Part shown: positions 29,450 to 38,352 of the stretch, in pieces
How positions within the stretch are numbered: the first letter of the stretch is position 1
Layout of the letters: every line of letters starts with the position of its first letter
Origin: Saprospiraceae bacterium
GTDB taxonomy: Bacteria > Bacteroidota > Bacteroidia > Chitinophagales > Saprospiraceae
DNA length: 64,000 nucleotides
Reading direction: 5' to 3'
Assembly: GCA_027486765.1 (NCBI GenBank)
Contig: JAIXOO010000232.1
Span: forward strand, 36,909 to 100,908
Notes under the pieces: generated by a model
Database searches by the model: none
The model's input: only the letters and a program-made list of their open reading frames with translations
What the model was told of the DNA's origin: nothing
Translations under genes and position numbers: made by a program

Positions 29450-30112
29450 TTATTCCCCCTGAAACCCATGCTGCATCGCATACCGCACCAACTCCGCGCT
29501 ACTATTGGCATTCGTCTTATCCCGTAAATTTTTGAGGTGAAAATCCACCGTTTTGATGGACAAAAACAGCTTGTCGGCCATTTCCTGTCTACCGTATTTC
29601 CCCACAATGGCCAGGATTTCCTGCTCGCGCTCCGAGAAGCTGGTTTCTTTGGCAAGCGGTGCACTCCGCCGTGGTTTTTGGCTTTGGATTTGGAGCTGTT
29701 TCAACAAGGCTTTGGACACATAATCCGGGAAGTACTGACCACTTTCCATCACCTGAACAATCGCATTTTTTACCGTCACCGAATTTTCGTCTTTGAGCAA
29801 ATACCCATTGGCACCGTTTTGCATCATAAATGCCATCAAAGCTTCGTCGTAGTGCATGCTGAGGATGACCACTTTGATGGCAGGGTAGGCGGCTTTTATT
29901 TTTTGCATGGTTTCAAACCCATCCATTTCGGGCATGGTATAATCCAGCAGGATGACATCGGGTTGATGGTTTTCCAATTGTGTCAATACACTGGGGCCAC
30001 TATCCGCTTCGAGGGTAACCTCCAATTCGGCGAAGGTACTGAGGATGAGTTTCATGCCTTCCCGAAACAGGTTTTGGTCATCTACCAGGCCGATTTTAAT
30101 GGGTGTTTCCAT
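29450..30112 (-). CDS. Response regulator, NarL/LuxR family
   Basis: KIGLVDDQNLFREGMKLIL...DVILLDYTMPEMDGFETM; HTH SEREQEILAIVGKYGRQEMADKLFLSIKTVDFHLKNLRDK. Confidence 0.95.
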   Translation of the reverse strand: METPIKIGLVDDQNLFREGMKLILSTFAELEVTLEADSGPSVLTQLENHQPDVILLDYTMPEMDGFETMQKIKAAYPAIKVVILSMHYDEALMAFMMQNGANGYLLKDENSVTVKNAIVQVMESGQYFPDYVSKALLKQLQIQSQKPRRSAPLAKETSFSEREQEILAIVGKYGRQEMADKLFLSIKTVDFHLKNLRDKTNANSSAELVRYAMQHGFQGE

Positions 30113-30932
30113 GGGGTTCTATTTGTTTTACTGTATTTAAAGGGAGGTTTAAATTCACCTCCACGCCATTTCCGGGCGAGGTTTCATAGTTCAGTTCTCC
30201 GTTCAAAAAAGCCATGTGCCGCTCCATATTTTTCAGGCCGAAACTCTTTCTTCCCGGCCTTTGCTCATACGCAACTCGATCAAAGCCTTGGCCATCGTCC
30301 TGGTACTGCACCAGGAGTTGGGTATCGCTGAACTGAAAGTGGATGGCTACGTTTTTGGCTTCGGAATATTTAAGCGCATTGTGGACCAACTCCTGCAAAA
30401 TCCTGAAGAGCGCTTTTTCCCGGTCTCCTTCAAATCGCTGCTCGGCATTGGACTGCAAATCGACCTTGATTTGTTTCAATTCCTGGAGCTTTTCCAGCAG
30501 GCCGCGGGTAGCGCTCACAATACCCAGGCGCTCCAGGCTTTGGGGCAGCAGGTCGTTGGTGATGGTGCGTACTTCCTGGATGTTTTCAGTGAGGGCTTGC
30601 AGTGCTTTTTCTTTGAATAGTACAAATTGGGGTGCTGCCAGCTCCTGACTCACATTGGAAACATAAATTTTAGCCGCCGATAACAAGCCACCAATGCTGT
30701 CGTGCAGCTCTATGGCCATGCGTTTGCGCTCGGCTTCCTGCGCCAGGATACCAGCGGTCAATAGCTCTTTTTGATAAGATACCTCCATCTGTTGGGTGGT
30801 CAATTGTTGCTGGAGTAGCCGCCGTTGGTAGACGATAAAAAAGACGATGATGAAAGTGACGAGTAGCACCATTCCGGTGATCCCCAAGGCGATTTGGAAG
30901 GACAAATTGTTTATTGCTTCGGATGAACCCAT
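30096..30932 (-). CDS. Sensor histidine kinase (HisKA_3 type)
   Basis: ERKRMAIELHDSIGGLLSAAKIYVSN; HATPase DDGQGFD...GLKNMERHMAFLNGEL. Confidence 0.93.
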   Translation of the reverse strand: MGSSEAINNLSFQIALGITGMVLLVTFIIVFFIVYQRRLLQQQLTTQQMEVSYQKELLTAGILAQEAERKRMAIELHDSIGGLLSAAKIYVSNVSQELAAPQFVLFKEKALQALTENIQEVRTITNDLLPQSLERLGIVSATRGLLEKLQELKQIKVDLQSNAEQRFEGDREKALFRILQELVHNALKYSEAKNVAIHFQFSDTQLLVQYQDDGQGFDRVAYEQRPGRKSFGLKNMERHMAFLNGELNYETSPGNGVEVNLNLPLNTVKQIEPHGNTH

Positions 30933-31552
30933 AGTGCGATGGTGTAAAAAGTGTATAAGAGGATGGTAAAGATAGCATGGATTCCAAAATAGGTATATTG
31001 TAATTCAGGAATGACGGTAAGGTAATGGCTAAACAAAAAGAAAAAGAAACTTGCCGCATTGTAAAACAAAACGCCTATGCTGATCCAGAATAAAGGTTCT
31101 TTTTCCAGGCTCAGGATTTTCATTTCTCTAAGCGTTTTGGTAAAAAAAGTGAGTGCATAAAACATCAGAATAAGTGCGCAGAAAGATCGATTCAGGACAT
31201 TTTCTGTTTTGAGGTGTTCAAAAAAAATACTGTTGATGGCAGCGAAAAGAGGAAAACCATAGAATAAAAACTTGCTTAAGTGCTTTGGTAATAAGGGTCT
31301 GAAAATAAGACTAAGCAAAATGAAATCAACTATGGTGTAAATGTGTAGAAGAAATAAGTTGGGTTGGTGTAGAAACGAGCCAACAAATCTCGCTAAAAGC
31401 GAAATTGAAGTTCCCACCCAGATGAGTATTGCTAAAAGAAGATAATCTTTCGAAACATTTTTTGCTTTGAAAAAGGCAAGTATTGCAGGAATTAATTCGA
31501 TATAAGAAGCAATGCTAATTAGCATGAGTGTAAAATCTTTGTTCATATTCAT
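30911..31552 (-). CDS. Hypothetical multi-pass membrane protein
   Basis: Hydrophobic helices throughout; overlaps the histidine kinase start by 22 bp. Confidence 0.7.
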   Translation of the reverse strand: MNMNKDFTLMLISIASYIELIPAILAFFKAKNVSKDYLLLAILIWVGTSISLLARFVGSFLHQPNLFLLHIYTIVDFILLSLIFRPLLPKHLSKFLFYGFPLFAAINSIFFEHLKTENVLNRSFCALILMFYALTFFTKTLREMKILSLEKEPLFWISIGVLFYNAASFFFFLFSHYLTVIPELQYTYFGIHAIFTILLYTFYTIALWVHPKQ

Positions 31553-31613
31553 TGAATTAAAAGAATTAATACTCCAGGATCATGCATTGACCTGGAGTAC
31601 TTGGTATCTTCAT

Positions 31614-32462
31614 TTATCTACAAAAAGGCGGGCATGGGGAAGCAAACTCAAAATCCTCCTCACCTCCATTTTTACCTTGTGGGAAAGTATTTGGATTTTT
31701 GGTGAGCCGGATAATCACCCGCATCGGGACATGATTTTCTTCCTCAAACTGACCTAAATAGATAAACATGCCACAATCAGGATTTTGGTTCCGATAGGCG
31801 TGTATCTCCTCGGTATCTTGGGTATTGAAGGTATAATAACGAATACGCTTTTCTGGATTGGTAGTGTCACCGTTTACAAAGAGTTGTCGAGCCAAATTTC
31901 CAACAGAGGTTTTTTCCCAATTCATGGTTAGTGAATCGGCTAAGTTTGGACTTATGGCTCGATTAGCAGTCGTCACAAAGGGCCGCAATGGGAAATATAC
32001 CTGGTCATTAGCTACAGTATTCTTACTGATTTTTATGGCATTGAGCAACAGGGCTAGATTAGGCTGACCAGAGAGTTTAGTTCCTGCTTCGCCAAAGAGC
32101 GCCATATGAATGCGGATTTGAATGGAATCGTCTGGCTCGGCCGAAGTTTTTAGTTGATTTAGTTTTTCAAAAAAAACTTGGGTTTGATCTGGATTGAGTC
32201 GAAAGTAGACGGCTCTATTTTTTATTGATTCAACCCCGCCAAAATAGAAATCACTAGTAAGGCTGCCATCCGCAGATTGGAAATTTTTAATAAGTGCTGT
32301 TGCTTTAATGGTGGTTATCTTATTCTGGAGGGTATCAGCAGCTAAATCAGCTGCGGGAACCTGCTTTCTTGAGTTGTCACAAGATTCACAAAACAAGCTT
32401 ATAATCAGAACTATAGATAAAAAAAATCCTGAGGTTCGTAACAATTGACGCAAAGCAGTCAT
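31614..32462 (-). CDS. Hypothetical lipoprotein
   Basis: Start at MTALRQLLRTSGFFLSIVLIISLFCESCDNS; the ORF extension upstream overlaps palindrome P7. Confidence 0.6.
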   Translation of the reverse strand: MTALRQLLRTSGFFLSIVLIISLFCESCDNSRKQVPAADLAADTLQNKITTIKATALIKNFQSADGSLTSDFYFGGVESIKNRAVYFRLNPDQTQVFFEKLNQLKTSAEPDDSIQIRIHMALFGEAGTKLSGQPNLALLLNAIKISKNTVANDQVYFPLRPFVTTANRAISPNLADSLTMNWEKTSVGNLARQLFVNGDTTNPEKRIRYYTFNTQDTEEIHAYRNQNPDCGMFIYLGQFEEENHVPMRVIIRLTKNPNTFPQGKNGGEEDFEFASPCPPFCR

Positions 32463-32540
32463 GATTTTAGGTTTTTTATGATTGATGAATGAAATAAAAG
32501 TAGAATATAACTCGGGGTTAAAAAAATAAATTCTGCATTT

Positions 32541-32633
32541 CTGGGACAAATCCCAGGTGGAGCTAGGGTTTTTACTAGTTTGATTTACACGGTTAGATGC
32601 ATGCATTCTTCCATCCCCTGGGATTCGTGCCAG
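32541..32633. repeat. Intergenic inverted repeat P7
   Basis: ctgggacaaatcccagg (32541-32557) vs cctgggattcgtgccag (32617-32633), two mismatches in 17. Confidence 0.75.
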
Positions 32634-32788
32634 ACATTTTTGAACTAGGGTGCCATTTTTTGGCATACTGGCCTACCTCACCCAACTTTATCCTGCAATC
32701 CGACAGCAAATGATAATTCGAGCTTCAGCTCGGCGGAAATACCTGCCCATTTAGCGATGCCTTAAATTCACCTAACAATATATTTTTT

Positions 32789-32878
32789 ATGAAAACCAAC
32801 AATACGCTTTCAAAAAAAAACCAACTACACGCAGCTTTCTGCTGTATCATTGTAACCGAAGACATCGTAGTCAACTAA
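32789..32878 (+). CDS. Possible 29-aa small ORF MKTNNTLSKKNQLHAAFCCIIVTEDIVVN
   Basis: ATG after AT-rich leader, in-frame stop TAA; no other gene assigned to this spacer. Confidence 0.25.
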   Translation: MKTNNTLSKKNQLHAAFCCIIVTEDIVVN

Positions 32879-32939
32879 GGAAGGAGAAGAAATGCCTTTT
32901 TAATGACTATTTTTTGAGGTTTTTATCCAATGCGGCCGT

Positions 32940-34403
32940 TCAATTGCTGGATGGCCGCTTCGCTTTTAAATCGATGACTTCGCTCGTTTTTTGTCGTAGC
33001 CAATTCAAGGCTTGAATGTTGTCCTCGTTGTCCAGCAGTTTTTTTAACTTCAGTAGATTGGGTTCCGGGTCGCTGTGGTACCGCACCAATGTCCGGCACA
33101 CCTGTACAAAACGTAAGAAAGCGGCAGTGTTGGGTTTAGCCCAAATTTTATCACGGCTTAGCCATTTTTCAAATGCATCCAAGAAATTGAGCAAATAAAA
33201 TAGATAGCTTGGATCAGTCAAATACAGGTCGAAATGTGCCTGAGTGCTCAGTACCCGGCCAATCAGTTGAAATTGAAGCGCTTCAAATTGGTACGCTTGC
33301 AAAACAGCCAAACAAGCTTTCAGGTCTTTTTGCCAGTATGCGGTGTGTGCCTTGGCCCAATGTGCACAGTCGTTGCGGGCTTCTGCGGGCAGACAATGCG
33401 TGTAGTTGTCTATAAAATGGGCCGTAAAATCAAAAGATCCCTTGGTGTTGCTTGCGCTGAGGATCGTCATGTACGTGCTTGTAGAAATTTTTTCCTGATG
33501 CAAGATGGTACCACTGCTCAGCCCTAGTTGGTACAGTGGCAAACTTTCGGTGATGTCGAGTAAGCCTGATTTGATCAGCAGTTTGGCGTCGTTGAGCAAA
33601 GAAAGCAACTGGGTAGTTTGCTCCCGTTCATTCAGTGCTTCAAATCGCTCCATAAAAGCAGCTTTCAGCTCCAAAAATTGAGGAAGCAACTCCTGGTCGG
33701 TATAAGCAAAACGCATTCGATACAGCTCCAGTGCAGGATGTTGGAGGCCTGCCGCCGCCTGTTGCCATTTCCTGAGCTCAGTGGCCAGGTCATAGCTAAC
33801 TTCCTTGTACATGCGCTTGCGGAAGATCATTTCATTAATGAGGGTTGCTTTTTCCTGTAGATAGTGTAGATCAAGATTGGTACTCATTTGTTCCAGCCAA
33901 CTGTGGGCTTCCTGCACCTTGGATTCAGGGTTGGGATGCTGATAAAGCCGCTGGTGAAGGGTGAACAGCGCGAAGTGGTCACCGTTATCTTTGACTGGTT
34001 TTGCTTCCAACGTTTCAATCCGCTGGGTGGCGCTTTTGAAAAACCACTCATCAAGGCCCCGGTTTTGAAATTCTTGGACTAGCAAATCTTCTTGGTTATC
34101 AGGTGCTTCAGAAAGCCTCTGAAAAACGAGAAACCGCTCTGCCGCAAGATAGGCTTCTGACAGAAGGTTGTTCATTCTGCGCTCGCTGAATTTGCCCTTG
34201 GGCAGCACCTGCTGAAACAATTTCTCTTTGTTCAGTTTAGAACTCGAAAAATCGGGATAGTAGGGCTTAAGGTAAGCCAGCAGCCGAGGCAGATTTTTGT
34301 TGCTGTTGCACCAGGGGGAGTGAAGCCATTCTTCAAATGATTTGAAGTCGTTTGGAGAAAAATGTTGAAGAATGCGCAAAAATTTTGAGGGGAAACTGTA
34401 CAT
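32940..34403 (-). CDS. Hypothetical cytoplasmic helical protein (about 487 aa)
   Basis: Long ORF with no recognisable family; likely start MYSFPSKFLRILQHFSPNDF. Confidence 0.7.
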   Translation of the reverse strand: MYSFPSKFLRILQHFSPNDFKSFEEWLHSPWCNSNKNLPRLLAYLKPYYPDFSSSKLNKEKLFQQVLPKGKFSERRMNNLLSEAYLAAERFLVFQRLSEAPDNQEDLLVQEFQNRGLDEWFFKSATQRIETLEAKPVKDNGDHFALFTLHQRLYQHPNPESKVQEAHSWLEQMSTNLDLHYLQEKATLINEMIFRKRMYKEVSYDLATELRKWQQAAAGLQHPALELYRMRFAYTDQELLPQFLELKAAFMERFEALNEREQTTQLLSLLNDAKLLIKSGLLDITESLPLYQLGLSSGTILHQEKISTSTYMTILSASNTKGSFDFTAHFIDNYTHCLPAEARNDCAHWAKAHTAYWQKDLKACLAVLQAYQFEALQFQLIGRVLSTQAHFDLYLTDPSYLFYLLNFLDAFEKWLSRDKIWAKPNTAAFLRFVQVCRTLVRYHSDPEPNLLKLKKLLDNEDNIQALNWLRQKTSEVIDLKAKRPSSN

Positions 34404-34617
34404 CAATTTTGTGGTGATTTTATATGAGGGAATTAACACAAATGTATAATTTATAATGGGTTTCCGGGAGGATTAAGCTTGCTTTTTTTGTGGTAAGGGC
34501 CGGAATTTGTCTTTTGTAGGGAGGGGGATGACAATCGATATTTGTGACATCATAGAAGATGGCAATTGAATTTTTTCATTTCCATTAATTTTTGTAAACA
34601 GGTATAAATGTCACATC

Positions 34618-34735
34618 ATGAGGAATTTACTTTTTTTTAATGTTTTTTTTAAGTGCGCAACAAACTTTCGCAGGAAAGTTTAATGGCGTATTAGACACTC
34701 ACCTATTCAAAAAATATACTGTTCTCGTTCAGTAA
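34618..34735 (+). pseudogene. Possible frameshifted small secreted protein remnant
   Basis: ATGAGGAATTTAC-T8-AATG-T8-AAGTGCGCAACAAACT: removing one T from the T8 run at 34631-34638 gives MRNLLFLMFFLSAQQTFAGKFNGVLDTHLFKKYTVLVQ*. Confidence 0.3.
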
Positions 34736-34798
34736 ATTCAACGAGAGGCGGAAACCGAAAAGCCTTGAAGAGTAGGTATAATCATTAATTTTTTTTAG

Positions 34799-35482
34799 AT
34801 GGCAAAGTGTAATTTTAAAATTGGTTACAGTCAACCAATTGAGAGCCTGATTGAACAAGCTAGAACGGGTATTGCCCAGAAAGGCGGAACATTTAATGGT
34901 GACACACACAGTGGGAATTTTACAGTCCCATCTCCAGTAGGGAAAATCGTAGGCAATTATACCGTCCAAGGTAGTTCTATTGATTTTGCAATCACTGACA
35001 AACCATTTATTGTAACATGTAATAAAATCGAAAGCGCACTTAAGGGTTTGATTGGCGGCTCAAACTATGCCTTATCTTTTGGTCTCTCTTCGGAGGAAGG
35101 AGTCAGCGAAAAAGGCCAAAAGTATGAAGTAGTATCTGAGGAAGCCGAAACTGAAACCGAAGCAAGTACCGAAGAACTGTTAAAAGCAAAAGCCCCTTTT
35201 GATGTAAAAGTCAGTTGGTCAGTAGGAGCTGCAGGTGAATGGATAGAAACCTCAGATGAAATACGTAAACAAACAGGCATCACCCGTTACTGTTTGTGTA
35301 AGCAAGATGACCCTACTTCTCATTATCAATATGTATTATACATTCAGAATACGGAGCACTATTGCTATTATTTTTATGACCAAACAGATGACAGTTACAA
35401 GCTAGATACATTCCGTAATGGTCAGCACTATGTTCGCTATAACTCTAAGCAGCCTACTATTGTTAGAATTAAAGGCTCGTAA
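34799..35482 (+). CDS. Hypothetical protein
   Basis: Well-formed ORF MAKCNFKIGYSQPIESLIEQARTGIAQKGGTFNGDTHSGNFTVPSPVGKIVGNYTV; followed by a strong terminator. Confidence 0.75.
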   Translation: MAKCNFKIGYSQPIESLIEQARTGIAQKGGTFNGDTHSGNFTVPSPVGKIVGNYTVQGSSIDFAITDKPFIVTCNKIESALKGLIGGSNYALSFGLSSEEGVSEKGQKYEVVSEEAETETEASTEELLKAKAPFDVKVSWSVGAAGEWIETSDEIRKQTGITRYCLCKQDDPTSHYQYVLYIQNTEHYCYYFYDQTDDSYKLDTFRNGQHYVRYNSKQPTIVRIKGS

Positions 35483-35568
35483 TGCTGTTAGACTTACATC
35501 TTGGCACTGCTCCACAAAAGTATTTTCACGAACATTGCCAAAAGATGTGGTTTCCATTTCATGGTTTA

Positions 35569-35606
35569 GGCACTAAGATTTGTTATAATAAACAAATCTT
35601 AGTGCC
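35569..35606. terminator. Strong hairpin terminator
   Basis: ggcactaagatttgtt (35569-35584) / aacaaatcttagtgcc (35591-35606), perfect 16-bp stem, 6-nt loop. Confidence 0.75.
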
Positions 35607-35739
35607 TTACCTCACTGCATCAAAATTCGTGTATTTGTTTTAATAAGAGCCACTGAATTGAGGCGTTTAAGAGAGACATTTACACAGTTTTGGATGCAGT
35701 GGGGTACATTGGGCTAATTATTGATCTTCTGCCTAAAAT

Positions 35740-35930
35740 ATGGATAACAACCTCAAAAAATCCGACGAATCCAAGGTCAAGGTCTTCATCCAGGGCAGTG
35801 CCGACATCACGGGGCAAAACTCCTTTTCGGGAAAACTGAACGAGCAATATCCTTTTGATAAAAATCAGCGTATTGCCCCCAAACTTCTGCCGAGGCCGGG
35901 TTGTAAACTCAATACTGTTTTTGCTGCAAC
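35740..35930 (+). pseudogene. Truncated gene fragment (MDNNLKKSDESKVKVFIQGSADITGQNSFSGKLNEQYPFDKNQRIAPKLL...)
   Basis: Coding-like codon usage for about 50 codons; the frame then runs into the antisense 3' end of the HAD gene. Confidence 0.35.
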
Positions 35931-35934
35931 CAGA

Positions 35935-36630
35935 TCAAAAAATACCCTCCAACTCTTGCAGGTGATGGATCATGTAGGTCGACTGCACCTGTGGCTCTAC
36001 CTGTAAATGGTTGACAAAAACCGTATCTAGCCCTGCATTAGCCGCTCCTTGGATGTCCGCTTCCTGATTGTCTCCGATCATGATGCTTTCATCGGGGTGA
36101 GCCTTGCTTTGTTTGAGGGCGTAATCAAAAATCGCCCGATTCGGTTTTAGGCTTTGAGCAGCTTCGGAAGTAACCACTTCCTGGAAATAGCCTTGCAGCG
36201 CAGCACTTTGCAATTTCTGATCCTGAATTTCCTGAAAACCATTGGTGATCAGGTGCAAGACATAGTCTTTGTTTTTGAGGTATTCCAGTATCTCGATGGT
36301 ATGTGGAAACAGGTTCTTTTTGTAAGGTAAACGCTCCAGAAACTCCACCGACATTGTTTTGGAAAGTGGCTCGTCTTCAACGCCGAAATCCATTAGGGCC
36401 AGCCACATCCGGCGCCAGCGCAGCTCAGCCTGGAGGATCAAGCCCTTGGTGTACTCGCCCCAGAGTCGTTCGTTGTGAACAGAATACGCGCTGAAAAACG
36501 CATCAAAATCATCGATTCCACGGTTTTGCAGCTGCTTGTCGGTGTACAATTCCTGAAAACATTCCTTGGCATTGACTTCAAAATCCCAGAGGGTGTGGTC
36601 CAGATCAAAAAATAAATGGCGGTATTTCAT
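35935..36630 (-). CDS. HAD family hydrolase, YjjG-type noncanonical nucleotidase
   Basis: MKYRHLFFDLDHTLWDFEVNAKECFQELY; LHLITNGFQEIQDQKL; SIMIGDNQEADIQGAANAGLDTVFVN. Confidence 0.9.
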   Translation of the reverse strand: MKYRHLFFDLDHTLWDFEVNAKECFQELYTDKQLQNRGIDDFDAFFSAYSVHNERLWGEYTKGLILQAELRWRRMWLALMDFGVEDEPLSKTMSVEFLERLPYKKNLFPHTIEILEYLKNKDYVLHLITNGFQEIQDQKLQSAALQGYFQEVVTSEAAQSLKPNRAIFDYALKQSKAHPDESIMIGDNQEADIQGAANAGLDTVFVNHLQVEPQVQSTYMIHHLQELEGIF

Positions 36631-36650
36631 AGATTGAAGGATGAGGGATT

Positions 36651-37301
36651 TTAATTTTTGCTTTTTTTCTTTTGAGAGCTTGATTTTGCTAAACTTTGCC
36701 ACAGCAAATACTCATTCGCAGCATACGCCAACAACACCATCTGTCCCGCCGTAGCCACATAATAACCCTTCCAGGCCAGCACAACGATCAGCAAGCTGTG
36801 GATGATGATCCAATACACCCAGGCCTCCGTAAAGCGGCGCGCCAACAACACCGTAGCCACAATACTGCCCATGGCTAACAAGGCATCCAACATGGTAAAA
36901 GTAGCTGGAAGCGGGAAATATTCGGGAAAATAACTGGGCAGCTCGATCAGTGCAATCACCAAAGAAATGCTCGGCATAAAAATGGCGATAATGCTGATGA
37001 TCAGGCCCATGCTGTCCAGATTTTTGACGGGCTGCCCATTTGTGGCACCGGCGCGAATGCCCCATACTAGATTAAAAACGAACAAAATAACCTGCGCCGC
37101 CATCAAACCATACAATTGGATTTGATGAAAAAAGAGAAAAAAACAAACATTGGCCAGAAGGATCAAAAGCCAGCCTAATCGGCTAAAATAGGCGCCCGTG
37201 AGGCTGAATACGACGACGAGGACTTCGATCAGGCTCAGGCTGTAAGAGCCAAGCTTTAGCAAGTGGAAGTCGAGTTGCCAAAAGGAGGAGAGTGTTTCCA
37301 T
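36651..37301 (-). CDS. PnuC-like nicotinamide riboside/mononucleotide transporter
   Basis: YSLSLIEVLVVVFSLTGAYFSRLGWLLILLANVCFF...RRFTEAWVYWIIIHSLLIVVLAWKGYYVATAGQMVLLAYAANEY. Confidence 0.72.
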   Translation of the reverse strand: METLSSFWQLDFHLLKLGSYSLSLIEVLVVVFSLTGAYFSRLGWLLILLANVCFFLFFHQIQLYGLMAAQVILFVFNLVWGIRAGATNGQPVKNLDSMGLIISIIAIFMPSISLVIALIELPSYFPEYFPLPATFTMLDALLAMGSIVATVLLARRFTEAWVYWIIIHSLLIVVLAWKGYYVATAGQMVLLAYAANEYLLWQSLAKSSSQKKKSKN

Positions 37302-37350
37302 AGATTGTACTTTAACGTGAGTTTTGAATTAACTGCATTGACAATGAATA

Positions 37351-37506
37351 ATGTGCGACTTCTACGAAGTCGTAAAAAACGCATTTGCAATGAATTCTAC
37401 AAATGTACGACTTCTACGAAGTCGATTTGATGACCTCGGAGAGGTCACACATTTGTAGAAAATGGTGGTGGTAGTTTAGTTTTTACGACTTCGTAGAAGT
37501 CGCACA
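37351..37506. repeat. Palindrome cluster P6 with repeated CGACTTCTACGAAGTCG units
   Basis: Units at 37356-37372, 37408-37424 and 37486-37502 (opposite flank orientation) plus variant GACCTCGGAGAGGTC at 37432-37446, nested between ttctacaaatgt / acatttgtagaa arms. Confidence 0.93.
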
Positions 37507-38352
37507 TGTCAGGGTAATTTCAATGAAGCCAAACCGCTCTTTTCTTAAGAAAAAATCTGCCTCTTTACGAGGTGGATCCCAATGGGTGACGTGACCAATC
37601 AACGCATTCCAATTTGAGTTAGGCCAATGCATCCAACTATCAACAATACTATAGAATTGGAAATCAGGTATGCAGGCTAACGTTACTTCTTGTTCGTAGC
37701 TTAAAAGATGATTTAATTGACTATCCGGAATTAAGTCAGCTAAGTTGAATACTTTGCAATGATGGGATTCAAAATTTTCTTGGTCAAAACAATACAATTT
37801 TACCTTGTTGACAGAAACGTCTCGTAAAATGAGGTAAACATTTTGACGAATGATTTGAACACTTTGAATGAACACATGCTGATCGCCCAGCCAGATAGAC
37901 TGCTCAATTCCTGTGCCAAGATCAACTATTTTGCAACCCTGATCGTCTACCAATACGAATACCTCCTCTGCAAAGAAACTCATTACAAATCGATCGGATT
38001 GGTATTTTATCAATTGTTTGGTGCCCAAATCCAGGTTGAGTAAATACACTCCCTCATTGTGCGGCACCGCCACCACATTTTCTTTAGGATTGACCAATTG
38101 AAAAAACTTGGGATATTGATGAGGCAGTCGTATTTGTGGCTTAAGTCCAAACTTGCCGACCAAATCTTCTCCAGCCCAGGATAAAGATAAATGCAATAGA
38201 ACATTGCCATTGTTGGGTTCATCAATGAAATGATAGTCGAGTACAACTTCCTTTGACCGTGCTATACCTTTGAAGTTTGAATTTAGCCCATTAAGGAGAG
38301 GAATGTCTTCTCTTTTCAAAAACCTTATGCTAAGCAAGGGCGTATCGTTCAT
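37483..38352 (-). CDS. Hypothetical protein
   Basis: ORF without recognised family; last codons (CATSTKS*) lie within repeat P6. Confidence 0.65.
   Translation of the reverse strand: MNDTPLLSIRFLKREDIPLLNGLNSNFKGIARSKEVVLDYHFIDEPNNGNVLLHLSLSWAGEDLVGKFGLKPQIRLPHQYPKFFQLVNPKENVVAVPHNEGVYLLNLDLGTKQLIKYQSDRFVMSFFAEEVFVLVDDQGCKIVDLGTGIEQSIWLGDQHVFIQSVQIIRQNVYLILRDVSVNKVKLYCFDQENFESHHCKVFNLADLIPDSQLNHLLSYEQEVTLACIPDFQFYSIVDSWMHWPNSNWNALIGHVTHWDPPRKEADFFLRKERFGFIEITLTCATSTKS

Noticed and set aside
32463-32666. N-terminal extension of ORF 31614..32666
   Set aside because: Overlaps palindrome P7; the ATG at 32462 starts a good signal peptide with lipobox-like cysteine.
37351-37506. CRISPR array interpretation of the repeated CGACTTCTACGAAGTCG units
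   Set aside because: Units are self-palindromic, in mixed orientation with irregular spacing of about 8-60 nt, and no cas genes are present.
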